Of a stretch of DNA of 64,000 bases, positions 27,311 through 37,313 are shown one piece after another. The position numbers and the translations under genes were made by a program. A model generated the notes under the pieces. The model saw nothing but the letters and a program-made list of their open reading frames with translations. It did not search any database and was not told the DNA's origin. How positions within the stretch are numbered: the first letter of the stretch is position 1; each line of letters starts with the position of its first letter. Source of the stretch: Arthrobacter sp. 135MFCol5.1 (GTDB lineage Bacteria > Actinomycetota > Actinomycetes > Actinomycetales > Micrococcaceae); NCBI RefSeq assembly GCF_000374865.1, contig NZ_KB895462.1:84543-148542 (forward strand), read 5' to 3'.

Positions 27311-29967
27311 GCACCGCACCGGGCCAGATCCCGCAAACCCGTACACGCCGCAAAGCCCCCAGCCCGGAGTCCGCCTTCGCCCACGGCCGGCCGTGGCACT
27401 TCCTGCTCGACGCCGGCGCCCTGGTTGTCCTCCTGGGGCTGGGCCTGCTCGGCTTCGGTTTGAGCTTCGGCGGCGATCCCTACTACCTGCTGTCCGGATT
27501 CGGCGGCATCATCCTTGGCCTGGGCATTGGCGCCGCCAACGCGCACCTGCGCCTGGGCCTGCTGATCACCACGGCCCTGGCGCTGGCAGCTTACCTGGTC
27601 TTCGGGACTTGGCTGGCGGTGCCGGACTCGGCCATCGCCGGTTTCGTCCCCTCCCTGGATTCCCTGCGGACCCTGCTCCTGGGCGTCGTGTTCGCCTGGA
27701 AGGACATGCTCACCGTCGGGGTGCCGGTGGGAACTGCCGGCGGCGTGCTCATCGTGCCCTTCCTCAGCTCGCTTATCACCGCACTCGTGGCCGCGCTCCT
27801 GACGTGGCGCGCGCGGAGCCCCTACCTGCCCCTGCTGCCGGTCCTGGTCCTGTTCGTCGCCGGCATTGCCTTCAGCACCAACGCGGCGTTCCTGACCCTG
27901 GAACGCGGCATCGGCCTGACAGTCCTCGGCATAGCCTGGGCCACGTTCCGCCGGGACATCCTGCGGCGGGACAGCACCCGAAGGGTTGCCGTTAACACCC
28001 CGCAGGCCGACAGCGGCACGGCCCGGCGTGCCCAAATCCGGCGGCTGGGAATGGCAGCGGGCGTGATTGCCCTCAGCGTGGGCGTCACCGCCGTGGCTGC
28101 GCCCCTGGTCAACGCCGGCGAGGACCGCAAAGTCCTCCGCAACGTGGTGGTCCCGCCGTTCGACCCCAAGGACTATGTCACGCCGCTGGCGAGTTTCCGG
28201 ACCTACGTCAAAGACAAGAAGGACGACACCCTGTTCGTGGTCAAGGGGCTGCCGCGGGACGGCCGGGTACGGCTGGGTGCCTTGGACGCCTTCAACGGGA
28301 CCAACTACAACATGGATCCCAACGGCTCCGGTAACTTCAGCAAGGTGGGCGACGCCAAGTCCATCAACACCCTTGCCGATTCGGCCGGGGTAGTGCCCAC
28401 CAACGACTACTCGATCAGCATCAACATCGAGGACTACCAGGGCTTCTTCGTCCCCGGCGGGCGGAAGACCACCGGCATCAGTTTTGACCAGTCCGGTTCC
28501 GCCGCGGCTGCAGGCCTCTACTTCAACCCCGGGACGGACACCGCCGTCACCACCAACGGCCTCACCCGCGGCGATTCGTACAGCGTGCAGGTTTCGGATC
28601 CCGTCAAGCTTGAGCACGGCCAGCTGACCCAGTACGACTTCGCGAAAGTCTCCCTCCCGGATCCACTGGAGGTGCCGCCCGTCGTAGGCTCCCAGGCCAA
28701 CGACCTTTCCGCGGACGCCCCCACGGCGATCGACCGGGTCCGCCAGATCGAGGCCCATTTCCAGAAGACAGGTGCGTTCAGTAACGGCCTGGTCAGCGAA
28801 GGACAGCTGCCCAGCGTTTCCGGCCACGGCTCGGCCCGGATCCGGAACCTGCTCACCGCCAAGCAGATGCTCGGCGACGACGAGCAGTACGCCGTGGCGA
28901 TGTCCCTGATGCTCCGGCACCTGGGCATCCCGTCCCGGGTGGTGATGGGCTTCTATCCTGAGCCCACCAGCCCGGAAAACGGTGCCGGCGAAGTGAAGAT
29001 CACCGGAAAGGACGTCCACGCCTGGGTGGAGGTTGCGTTCGAGCGCGTCGGCTGGGTCAGCTTCGATCCCACCCCGCCCAAGGACAACATCCCCATTCCG
29101 CCGGACCCGGAAAGCAAGTCAAAGCCCAAACCGCAGGTGCTGCAGCCGCCGCCCCCGCCACAGGAGCCCGCGGACCTGCCGCCGGACTCGTCGCCGGACG
29201 CGCTGGACGCTGACCAGAAGAAGAACAATCCGTGGTTGTTCTGGGGCGCACTGCTGGGTGCCCTGGGCGTCGTCGCCATCCCCGTGGTGATCCTTGCGCT
29301 CCCGTTGCTGCTGATCGCCTTGCTGAAGACACGACGCCGGAAACAGCGTTTCCGGGACGGCCATCCGGCCCAGCGCGTCGGCGGAGGCTGGAGCGAAGTG
29401 GTGAGCCTGGCAACGGACATGGGCGCCGCCGTCGACACCCGGTCGACACGCCGGGAAAGCGCCGCCGTGCTGGCCGAGGCGTTCCCTGCCAGCCAGGGAA
29501 CCACAACGCTCCTGGCCCGCCGGGCCGATGCCTCCATCTTCGGCGCCGGCCAGCCCACGGAAGAGGAGGTCAAAGAGTACTGGACCATCGTGGACGGCTC
29601 GCTCAAGGAGATGACCGCCACCGTGGGGTTCTGGCGCCGGCAACAGGCACGTTTCTCGCCCCGTTCCCTGCTCAGCGACGCCCGGACCGCGATGAACTCC
29701 GGCGGCGGGCTTTCCCTTCGCCGCCTCCGGGCGGGACTGCCTGCGCTGGCAGCCCTGTCCGCCGCCGGCCGTCGCCGCCCCGGCACCGGAGGTACTGACA
29801 CGCCCGGCACGCCGGCAGGTGACCAACAAGGCCCCGGGGCGCCCGCAAGCGAACCGCAGGGCCCCGGCGCGCCGGAGGCCAACCAGCAGGAAACCAGCCA
29901 GCAAGGAACGAACCAGCAGGGAACCAGCCAGCAAGGAACGAACCAGCAAGGACCAAGCCAGCAGTGA
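27307..29967 (+). CDS. Transglutaminase-like membrane protein lacking the catalytic cysteine
   Basis: An 886-residue protein with five or six N-terminal membrane helices (about 30-215; TgpA/DUF3488-like). A large external region contains a transglutaminase-core fold (about 500-600), followed by a Pro-rich stretch, another helix (about 642-668) and a cytoplasmic tail ending in Gln-rich repeats. Family members normally read GYCEQYA at the active site. Here it is GDDEQYAVAMSL, with Asp where the nucleophilic Cys should be (codons read directly near 28873-28881). The His (DVHAWVEV) and Asp (WVSFDPTP) of the triad are kept. It should fold but not catalyse Cys-dependent transamidation or proteolysis, so a binding or scaffold role is likely. 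It is coupled to its neighbours on both sides by 4-base overlaps. Confidence 0.9.
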   Translation: MSTAPGQIPQTRTRRKAPSPESAFAHGRPWHFLLDAGALVVLLGLGLLGFGLSFGGDPYYLLSGFGGIILGLGIGAANAHLRLGLLITTALALAAYLVFGTWLAVPDSAIAGFVPSLDSLRTLLLGVVFAWKDMLTVGVPVGTAGGVLIVPFLSSLITALVAALLTWRARSPYLPLLPVLVLFVAGIAFSTNAAFLTLERGIGLTVLGIAWATFRRDILRRDSTRRVAVNTPQADSGTARRAQIRRLGMAAGVIALSVGVTAVAAPLVNAGEDRKVLRNVVVPPFDPKDYVTPLASFRTYVKDKKDDTLFVVKGLPRDGRVRLGALDAFNGTNYNMDPNGSGNFSKVGDAKSINTLADSAGVVPTNDYSISINIEDYQGFFVPGGRKTTGISFDQSGSAAAAGLYFNPGTDTAVTTNGLTRGDSYSVQVSDPVKLEHGQLTQYDFAKVSLPDPLEVPPVVGSQANDLSADAPTAIDRVRQIEAHFQKTGAFSNGLVSEGQLPSVSGHGSARIRNLLTAKQMLGDDEQYAVAMSLMLRHLGIPSRVVMGFYPEPTSPENGAGEVKITGKDVHAWVEVAFERVGWVSFDPTPPKDNIPIPPDPESKSKPKPQVLQPPPPPQEPADLPPDSSPDALDADQKKNNPWLFWGALLGALGVVAIPVVILALPLLLIALLKTRRRKQRFRDGHPAQRVGGGWSEVVSLATDMGAAVDTRSTRRESAAVLAEAFPASQGTTTLLARRADASIFGAGQPTEEEVKEYWTIVDGSLKEMTATVGFWRRQQARFSPRSLLSDARTAMNSGGGLSLRRLRAGLPALAALSAAGRRRPGTGGTDTPGTPAGDQQGPGAPASEPQGPGAPEANQQETSQQGTNQQGTSQQGTNQQGPSQQ
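29881..29967 (+). repeat. 30-bp tandem repeat at the transglutaminase-like gene 3' end
   Basis: Units at 29881-29910 and 29911-29940 differ at one base; a third, diverged unit runs to the stop at 29967. They encode NQQ(E/G)TSQQGT decapeptides. Copy-number change by 30 bp would keep the frame, so tail length could vary between strains. The next start codon (GTG, 29964) abuts the tract. Confidence 0.85.
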
Positions 29968-31802
29968 CCTCCGACGTCGACCGTTGCCCGCGCTGCCAAC
30001 AAACCGTCCGCGCGGGAGCCACCTTTTGCGCGGCCTGCGGTGCGCCGCTTCCCAACCGGGCGGCGCGCCGCAACCGCGGCCAGGGCCCTGGCCCGCACGA
30101 TGACCAGGCCGGCGCCCGGGACGGGCATGCCGCGCATGCGCCGGGGATTCCCGGTACTATCCCGGTAGTAGAAAGGCCTCCGGCAGCACAGCCGGCGGGC
30201 ATCGCATATCCGGGTACCGCTCCTGCGGGCACCGATCCGGGCAGTGCCGGCGGTTCCACCAGGGTGGGGGCCGCTCCAGGGGGAGGAACGGGAATGGCAG
30301 TAAACCTCGAGCTTGTTCCGGCTGCGGCGGGCAAGCGGTTGGGCGCTGCCGTCATCGACTGGCTGCCCGGCGTGGCAGTGCTGGTGGTGACGTTCGCCAT
30401 CGGCTTCGCCGGGATCACCCGTTCCCGAAGCGGCGGCTTCATTGTCTACGACACCTCGTCCCTGGTGCTGTTCGGCGGCATCGGCCTCGGGCTGACCCTT
30501 GCCTACCTTTTTGTGGTGCTGGGCCTGGAAGCCCGTACCGGCAGGACCCCCGGCAACCTGCTCATGGGCATCCGCAGCGCGGACCAGGACGGCTACGCGC
30601 CCGGGGCCGGAGGTGTCTTCCTTCGGGGCGCGATCACCGGCGCGGGCATCCTGCTGTCCCTGGTGGCTGCGGTCCTGGTGGTGGTGTTCAAGTGGTTTGA
30701 TGCCGCCATGTTCATCCTCGGCCCGCTGCTCCTGCTGGGTGCTGTGTGGGCGGTGCTGGTAGTGGTTTCGAGCCAGTGGGACAAAAACGGCGGGCTGCGG
30801 GCCTGGAACGACACCGCCGCCAAGACCCTCGTGTTCGACGTCAAGGCGGGGCGCGACCCCATCACCACGGGGGGCATCCAGGGCCCGTACAGCTTCGCGC
30901 CACTGGACCTTCCGCCCGTTCAGCAGGTCCTGTCTCCGGTAGCCGGGGCCAGGACGGCCACCACCGCGGCCGCCCGGCAGCCCACGCCACAGCCTGCCCC
31001 GGGGCTGGCCGCCCAGGCCCCGCAGCCGCCGGCCGCCCAGGCCCCGCAGCCGCCGGCCGCCCAGGCGCCGCTGCCGCCATCCGCCCAGCCGCAGACAGCC
31101 CTTCCCCAGGCAGTCCCGCTGCCGCCAGCAGCCCAGGCCCCGGCATCCCAATTCGCTCCACCCCAGGCGGCGGCACCCCAGGCTCCTGCACCGGCCGCTG
31201 CGGCTCCATCGCAGACCATGCCCTACACCAGCCCTGCCTCCTTCGCGCCGCCATCCGTGCAGGACGCCCCGTATCCCGCCACCGCCTATCCCGCAGCGAC
31301 CCAGAACCCGCAGCCCGTCACGCCGCACGCCGCCCAGCCGGCGGCCGGCAGCCACGGGTTCGCCCCGGGCGCCCAGGCGTCCACGGCAGGCCACCGGGTG
31401 CCCGGGCCGCACCTTGACGACGACGTCGAACGTACCCAGGTGCGTTCGGATACCGGCGGGCCCGCCCCCGTGGCGGTCCTGCGGATCCGCCTGGACGACG
31501 GCCGCGACTTCCAGCTGGACCGCAGCGTCCTGGTGGGCCGCAACCCGGTAGGCCAGCCCGGGGAACAGCATGCCCAACTGCTGGCCGTGGATGATCCCGG
31601 ACGCTCCATCTCAAAAACCCACCTGCATCTGCTCACCGATGGTGCGGGGATATGGGTTACGGACCGGCAGTCCACCAACGGCAGCGCCGTGACCACCCCT
31701 GACGGCCTGCGCACCCCCTTGGCGCCGGGCGTCCCAACGTTTGTTACCCCCGGCTCCAGTGTGCATTTTGGAGACCGCACCTTTTACCTAGGACAGGCAT
31801 GA
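29964..31802 (+). CDS. Zinc-ribbon / RDD membrane / FHA protein
   Basis: A 612-residue protein with three parts. The first is an N-terminal zinc ribbon (CPRC...CAAC, residues 8-26). The second is an RDD membrane domain (about 110-290; AAGKRLGAAVIDWLPG with about three helices). After a long Pro/Ala/Gln linker (300-480) comes a C-terminal FHA domain (about 495-610). The FHA phosphothreonine-binding residues are present: VGRN, SISKTH and STNGS. It should therefore read phosphothreonine on a partner of the Ser/Thr kinase encoded three genes on. The start is a GTG overlapping the previous TGA (GTGA at 29964-29967); its own stop overlaps the PP2C ATG. Confidence 0.92.
   Translation: MTSDVDRCPRCQQTVRAGATFCAACGAPLPNRAARRNRGQGPGPHDDQAGARDGHAAHAPGIPGTIPVVERPPAAQPAGIAYPGTAPAGTDPGSAGGSTRVGAAPGGGTGMAVNLELVPAAAGKRLGAAVIDWLPGVAVLVVTFAIGFAGITRSRSGGFIVYDTSSLVLFGGIGLGLTLAYLFVVLGLEARTGRTPGNLLMGIRSADQDGYAPGAGGVFLRGAITGAGILLSLVAAVLVVVFKWFDAAMFILGPLLLLGAVWAVLVVVSSQWDKNGGLRAWNDTAAKTLVFDVKAGRDPITTGGIQGPYSFAPLDLPPVQQVLSPVAGARTATTAAARQPTPQPAPGLAAQAPQPPAAQAPQPPAAQAPLPPSAQPQTALPQAVPLPPAAQAPASQFAPPQAAAPQAPAPAAAAPSQTMPYTSPASFAPPSVQDAPYPATAYPAATQNPQPVTPHAAQPAAGSHGFAPGAQASTAGHRVPGPHLDDDVERTQVRSDTGGPAPVAVLRIRLDDGRDFQLDRSVLVGRNPVGQPGEQHAQLLAVDDPGRSISKTHLHLLTDGAGIWVTDRQSTNGSAVTTPDGLRTPLAPGVPTFVTPGSSVHFGDRTFYLGQA
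31008..31079 (+). repeat. 24-bp tandem repeat in the RDD-FHA linker
   Basis: Units 31008-31031 and 31032-31055 are identical and 31056-31079 is a close third copy; together they encode the AAQAPQPP-type linker. Confidence 0.85.
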
Positions 31803-32734
31803 ACCAGCACCCCGCCAGTGTTTCCTCCACCATCCAGCCGGGGCCGGGCCTTAGCCTCACCTACGGCTACGGGACGGACAGGGGACTCCGCAGGGAGCTG
31901 AACGAGGATTCCTACATTGCGGCGGATCCCGTCTTCGCGGTGGCCGACGGCATGGGCGGCCACGAGGCCGGCGAGATCGCCAGCGGCCTGTGCGTAAGGG
32001 CCTTGGCCGGGATTCCGCAGCTCGCCACCGGTGAGCGGAGCATTACGGCCGCGGTCCTGCAGCAGTACCTTGTGCGGGCGGACAACTCGATCCGTGAGGC
32101 CGCGGGAGCCCGCGCCGGCACCACCCTCACGGGCGCGGTGGTGGTGGAACAGATGGGCATGCCGTACTGGCTGGTGCTGAACATCGGCGACTCCCGCACC
32201 TACCGGCTCAGCCAGGGCCGGTTCGAGCAGATCAGCGTGGACCACTCAGAGGTCCAGGAACTCGTTGATGCGGGCGAGATCACCGCCCAGGAAGCCACCG
32301 TGCATCCCCGCCGGCACGTGGTCACCCGGGCCCTGGGCACGGGGGATGAGACGGAGGCTGACTACTGGCTCCTCCCAGTCGAGGAAGGAGACCGGGTCCT
32401 GGTCTGCTCGGACGGGCTGACCGGTGAACTGGCGGACGAGGACATCCTCCGCATCCTCAGCACCGTGGCCCAACCGCAGGACGCCGTGGACGCCCTGATC
32501 CAGGCTGCCCTGCGCAGCGGCGGCAGGGACAACGTCACGGCCATCGTGGTGGACGCCAAGAACGTGGCGAACGACGACGGCGCCGGCACCACCGCGCCAC
32601 GCTACAGCCCGGCGGACCGGGACGAGGAGACGCTGCCGCGTCCGCTGGCCAACGGCGCGGTGACGCAGCCCTTGCCTGAGCAGCCGGAGGCCGGCACGGA
32701 CGCCGAGGGGGAGGGCGACAATGACCGCCGCTAG
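31799..32734 (+). CDS. PP2C-type Ser/Thr protein phosphatase
   Basis: A 311-residue metal-dependent phosphatase that removes phosphate from Ser/Thr, the natural antagonist of the adjacent kinase. The metal-binding motifs are intact: LNEDSY (about residue 38), VADGMGGHEAGE (about 48-58), CSDGLTGEL (about 203) and GGRDNVTAIVVD (about 243). The last 60 residues are a disordered acidic tail. There is no membrane helix, so unlike many PstP proteins it is soluble. ATGA overlaps the preceding gene, and 14 bases overlap the next. Confidence 0.94.
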   Translation: MNQHPASVSSTIQPGPGLSLTYGYGTDRGLRRELNEDSYIAADPVFAVADGMGGHEAGEIASGLCVRALAGIPQLATGERSITAAVLQQYLVRADNSIREAAGARAGTTLTGAVVVEQMGMPYWLVLNIGDSRTYRLSQGRFEQISVDHSEVQELVDAGEITAQEATVHPRRHVVTRALGTGDETEADYWLLPVEEGDRVLVCSDGLTGELADEDILRILSTVAQPQDAVDALIQAALRSGGRDNVTAIVVDAKNVANDDGAGTTAPRYSPADRDEETLPRPLANGAVTQPLPEQPEAGTDAEGEGDNDRR

Positions 32735-34765
32735 CTACATTCCGGGTAGCTGGCTTGGTGTCGTCCGGTCCGGCACGGCCGTCCTCCTGGGCCCCGAATC
32801 ACCGGCCGAACTTGCCGGTGCCCTCTGGGAACTCCTGGCAGCCCGGCCGGAACCGCATGAGGTCCTTGCTGCCGTGACCAGCAGCTCGGGCGGGTCGCTG
32901 GCCCGCATACCCTCCTTCGGCATCCTGGACTTCAACGGTTCGCTGAGGGTCTTCCTGCGCGGCAACCTCGACCTTCGCGTGGAGCAGCCCGGCGGAGCCG
33001 TGGACCTGGACGGCCGTGACGTCACCACCTGGAACGAACGCCGGTTTGTCGTCCCCGGGATGTGCCGGCTGGACATCGCTGACGCCGGCGGAGACCAGCC
33101 CGAGCTGCCGCTCGGCGAGGGGGTGGTTTTGCTGCAGGCGCTGACGCTCGGCGTCCCGTCCGGGCCAGCCGCCGTTGCAGCCCCCGCTGCCAAGGAACGG
33201 GCCGCAACAACGGAACACCCGGCTGCAGCGGAAAGTCCTGTCGAGGCACAGGGCCCGGACCAAGCCGAAAACCCGGTTGTCGTCGAAAGCGTGGTTGCGG
33301 TCGCAAACCCCGTGGTCGTCGAAAGCGTGGTTGCGCTGGATTCTCCAGGCACGGCCGGGGACCCGGGCGCAGAAGCCCGCTCCACCCTGACCGACTTTGC
33401 CGGGGAGGACGAGCTCCCCGGCACCCCCACTCCTGAGCACGGGGCATCCGCCGAGACGGTTCTGGCAGTGATCGATGAAGACCAGGAGGGGCTCCCCGCG
33501 GATACCGCAGACGCCGCGGAGGCCGTGGGGGAAGCCGCCGACCCTGATGCCACGATTGCCCCCGGCACCATCATCCCCCCTGACCCGGCGGACGCGTCCG
33601 GCGCGGGGGAAGACGATGGGCCGGAGGAAGATGCGCCGCCGGCCGGTGACACCGCATCGGCTGAAGCGGGTCCCGCGGTGGAAATGACCACGTCCTACGA
33701 CCACCTGTGGGACCGCACCGTGATGCGGAACATCGAGGACGCGGCAGTCCGTGAGGACCCGGACGCCGACTCCGGCCTCATCGCTGTCAGCCCGCAGCCC
33801 GCCCTGCCTGCGGCCGAACAGCCCGCCGCCCTGGGCCCGGCCGACGACGCGTCCACGGCCGGACAGCAGTCCGGTTCCGATGCCGGGCCGGGCGCCGGGC
33901 CGGGCGCCGGGGCGGACGGTTCCGCGGGCAGCGACCCAGCCTGGGGCGCCAGGCGGAGCCCCAACCCCACCCCGGATCCCGGGCCGGAAGCGCAGGCTCC
34001 CGCCGGCGGCCTCATCGATTCCGTACCGTGGCGCACCGGCGGAAACGCGGCCGCTCCGTCGTCGGCCCCGTCCGGCCCATCCTTGGGGACACCTCCTGCC
34101 GTCACCCGACCGGCAGGCCCTGAAGCATCTGCGAACCGTGCTCCCGCGCCGGCCTTCCCCGCAAGCCAGGCCCCTGCGGCAGGAACTCCCGACCAGGCCC
34201 CTGCCGCCGGCTTCGATCCCGACCATGACGGCGAGACTGTCATGAAGAGCAGCCTCCCCGGAATGGCTCCGCATCCAGCGGCTCCGGCCGCCGTCCAGGA
34301 CCCCGCCAATGGACCAATGGTGCTGGCCCGCGTCTGCGCCCAGGGCCACGCCAACCCACCCACCCGTGCCCTCTGCAGCGCCTGCGGGGGCAGCCTGCTG
34401 CCGGACGCCGTCCAGGTGGCGCGCCCCAGGCTGGGGCGGGTGCGCCTGTCCACCGGCGATGTGCTGGACCTCGACCAGTCGATGGTCATCGGGCGGCAAC
34501 CGTCGGTATCCCGCGTCCAGGGCGGTGTGATGCCGCGCCTGGTGCAGGTTGCGAGCCCGGGCGGTGACATTTCCAGGTCCCACGTCGAAGTCCGGCTCGA
34601 AGGCTGGCACGTCATGCTCTGCGACCTGAAGGCCACCAACGGCACCGTGTTGGTGCGTGAGGGCCAGCCGCCGCGCCGCCTGGCCCAGAACGAGATGGCC
34701 ATCCTGCTCGATGGCGACATCGCGGAACTGGGCGACAACATCTCACTGCGTTTTGAGGAGATTCC

Positions 34766-34769
<4 letters not shown>
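32721..34769 (+). CDS. Zinc-ribbon / FHA protein with long acidic linker
   Basis: A 682-residue cytoplasmic protein. The N-terminal domain (1-150; SWLGVVRSGTAVLLGPES) is not one I recognise. A very long Ala/Pro/Glu/Asp-rich, probably disordered segment (150-530) includes a conserved-looking island EMTTSYDHLWDRTVMRNIED (about 320-340) that holds candidate phosphothreonines. A zinc-ribbon-like piece (CAQGHANPPTRALCSACG, about 535) and a C-terminal FHA domain (570-680) with IGRQ, DISRSHV and ATNGT follow. FHA binding residues are intact. Its stop overlaps the kinase start (TTGA). It is probably a phosphorylated adaptor between kinase and machinery (inference). Confidence 0.88.
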
Positions 34770-36520
<1,751 letters not shown>

Positions 36521-36608
36521 GCGGCCTGCACGCACCGGCGGGGCGGCCGCTCCGCACCACCAGCACTGACGGTTACCGCAACACTTCTGCCTTGAGGAGG
36601 CACAGATC

Positions 36609-37313
36609 ATGGGGGATCTAGCAATAGATTTCTGTGGCGAATGGTACGAGCCATCCGACGAGGACATCTTCAACATCGGCCGCGAAGGCGACCTTGAAGT
36701 GGACGACAACCCGTACCTGCACCGGCAGTTCCTGCAGGTTGCCCGCTACGACGGCATCTGGTGGCTCAGCAACGTCGGCAGCATGCTCTCCGCCACGGTG
36801 GCCGACGCTTCCGGTGGCATGCAGGCGTGGCTTTCCCCCGGCGCCCGGATCCCGCTGGTGTTCAGCCACACGAACATTATTTTTACGGCCGGCCCGACCA
36901 CCTATGAGTTCGCCGTGCACTTGAAGACGCCATCCTTCCGGCAGGAAGCCCGTGAGGACAGCAGCGGCGGCGACACGACGATTGGACCGGTGGTCTTCAC
37001 GGATGCCCAGAAGGCCCTGATCGTGGCGCTCGCCGAGCCGGTCCTCCGGCGCGAAGGCACCGGCTTCAGCACCATTCCGTCCTCGGCCGCGGCCGCGAAG
37101 ACGCTGGGCTGGGCGCTGACCCGCTTCAACCGGAAGCTGGACAACGTCTGCGACAAGCTGGACAGGGTGGGCGTCGTCGGGCTGCGCGGAGGCGGCGGCA
37201 AACTGGCGACCAACCGCCGTGCCCGGCTGGTGGAGCACGCCGTCACCACGCACCTGGTAACACCCGATGACCTGTACCTGCTGGAGAAGATGAGGGGCGT
37301 GGACGAAGGATGA
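36609..37313 (+). CDS. FHA-like / winged-helix-like protein, function unknown
   Basis: A 234-residue soluble protein. The N-terminal half (about 10-115) reads like an FHA fold (IGREGDLEVDDNPYLHR) but lacks the Ser of the usual SxxH phosphothreonine site (NPYLH here), so binding may be lost or altered. The C-terminal half (130-230; AKTLGWALTRFNRKLDNVC, KLDRVGVVGL) looks like a winged helix-turn-helix. It has a strong ribosome binding site (GGAGG), follows the kinase by 88 bases, and overlaps the FtsK/EssC-like motor gene by ATGA, so it is probably produced together with the motor. It could be an adaptor for the motor or a DNA-binding effector; neither is shown. Confidence 0.8.
   Translation: MGDLAIDFCGEWYEPSDEDIFNIGREGDLEVDDNPYLHRQFLQVARYDGIWWLSNVGSMLSATVADASGGMQAWLSPGARIPLVFSHTNIIFTAGPTTYEFAVHLKTPSFRQEAREDSSGGDTTIGPVVFTDAQKALIVALAEPVLRREGTGFSTIPSSAAAAKTLGWALTRFNRKLDNVCDKLDRVGVVGLRGGGGKLATNRRARLVEHAVTTHLVTPDDLYLLEKMRGVDEG

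Noticed and set aside
28953..31577. 874-codon minus-strand open frame opposite the transglutaminase-like and RDD-FHA genes
   Set aside because: Gly/Arg-rich antisense shadow; both plus-strand genes have recognised domains.
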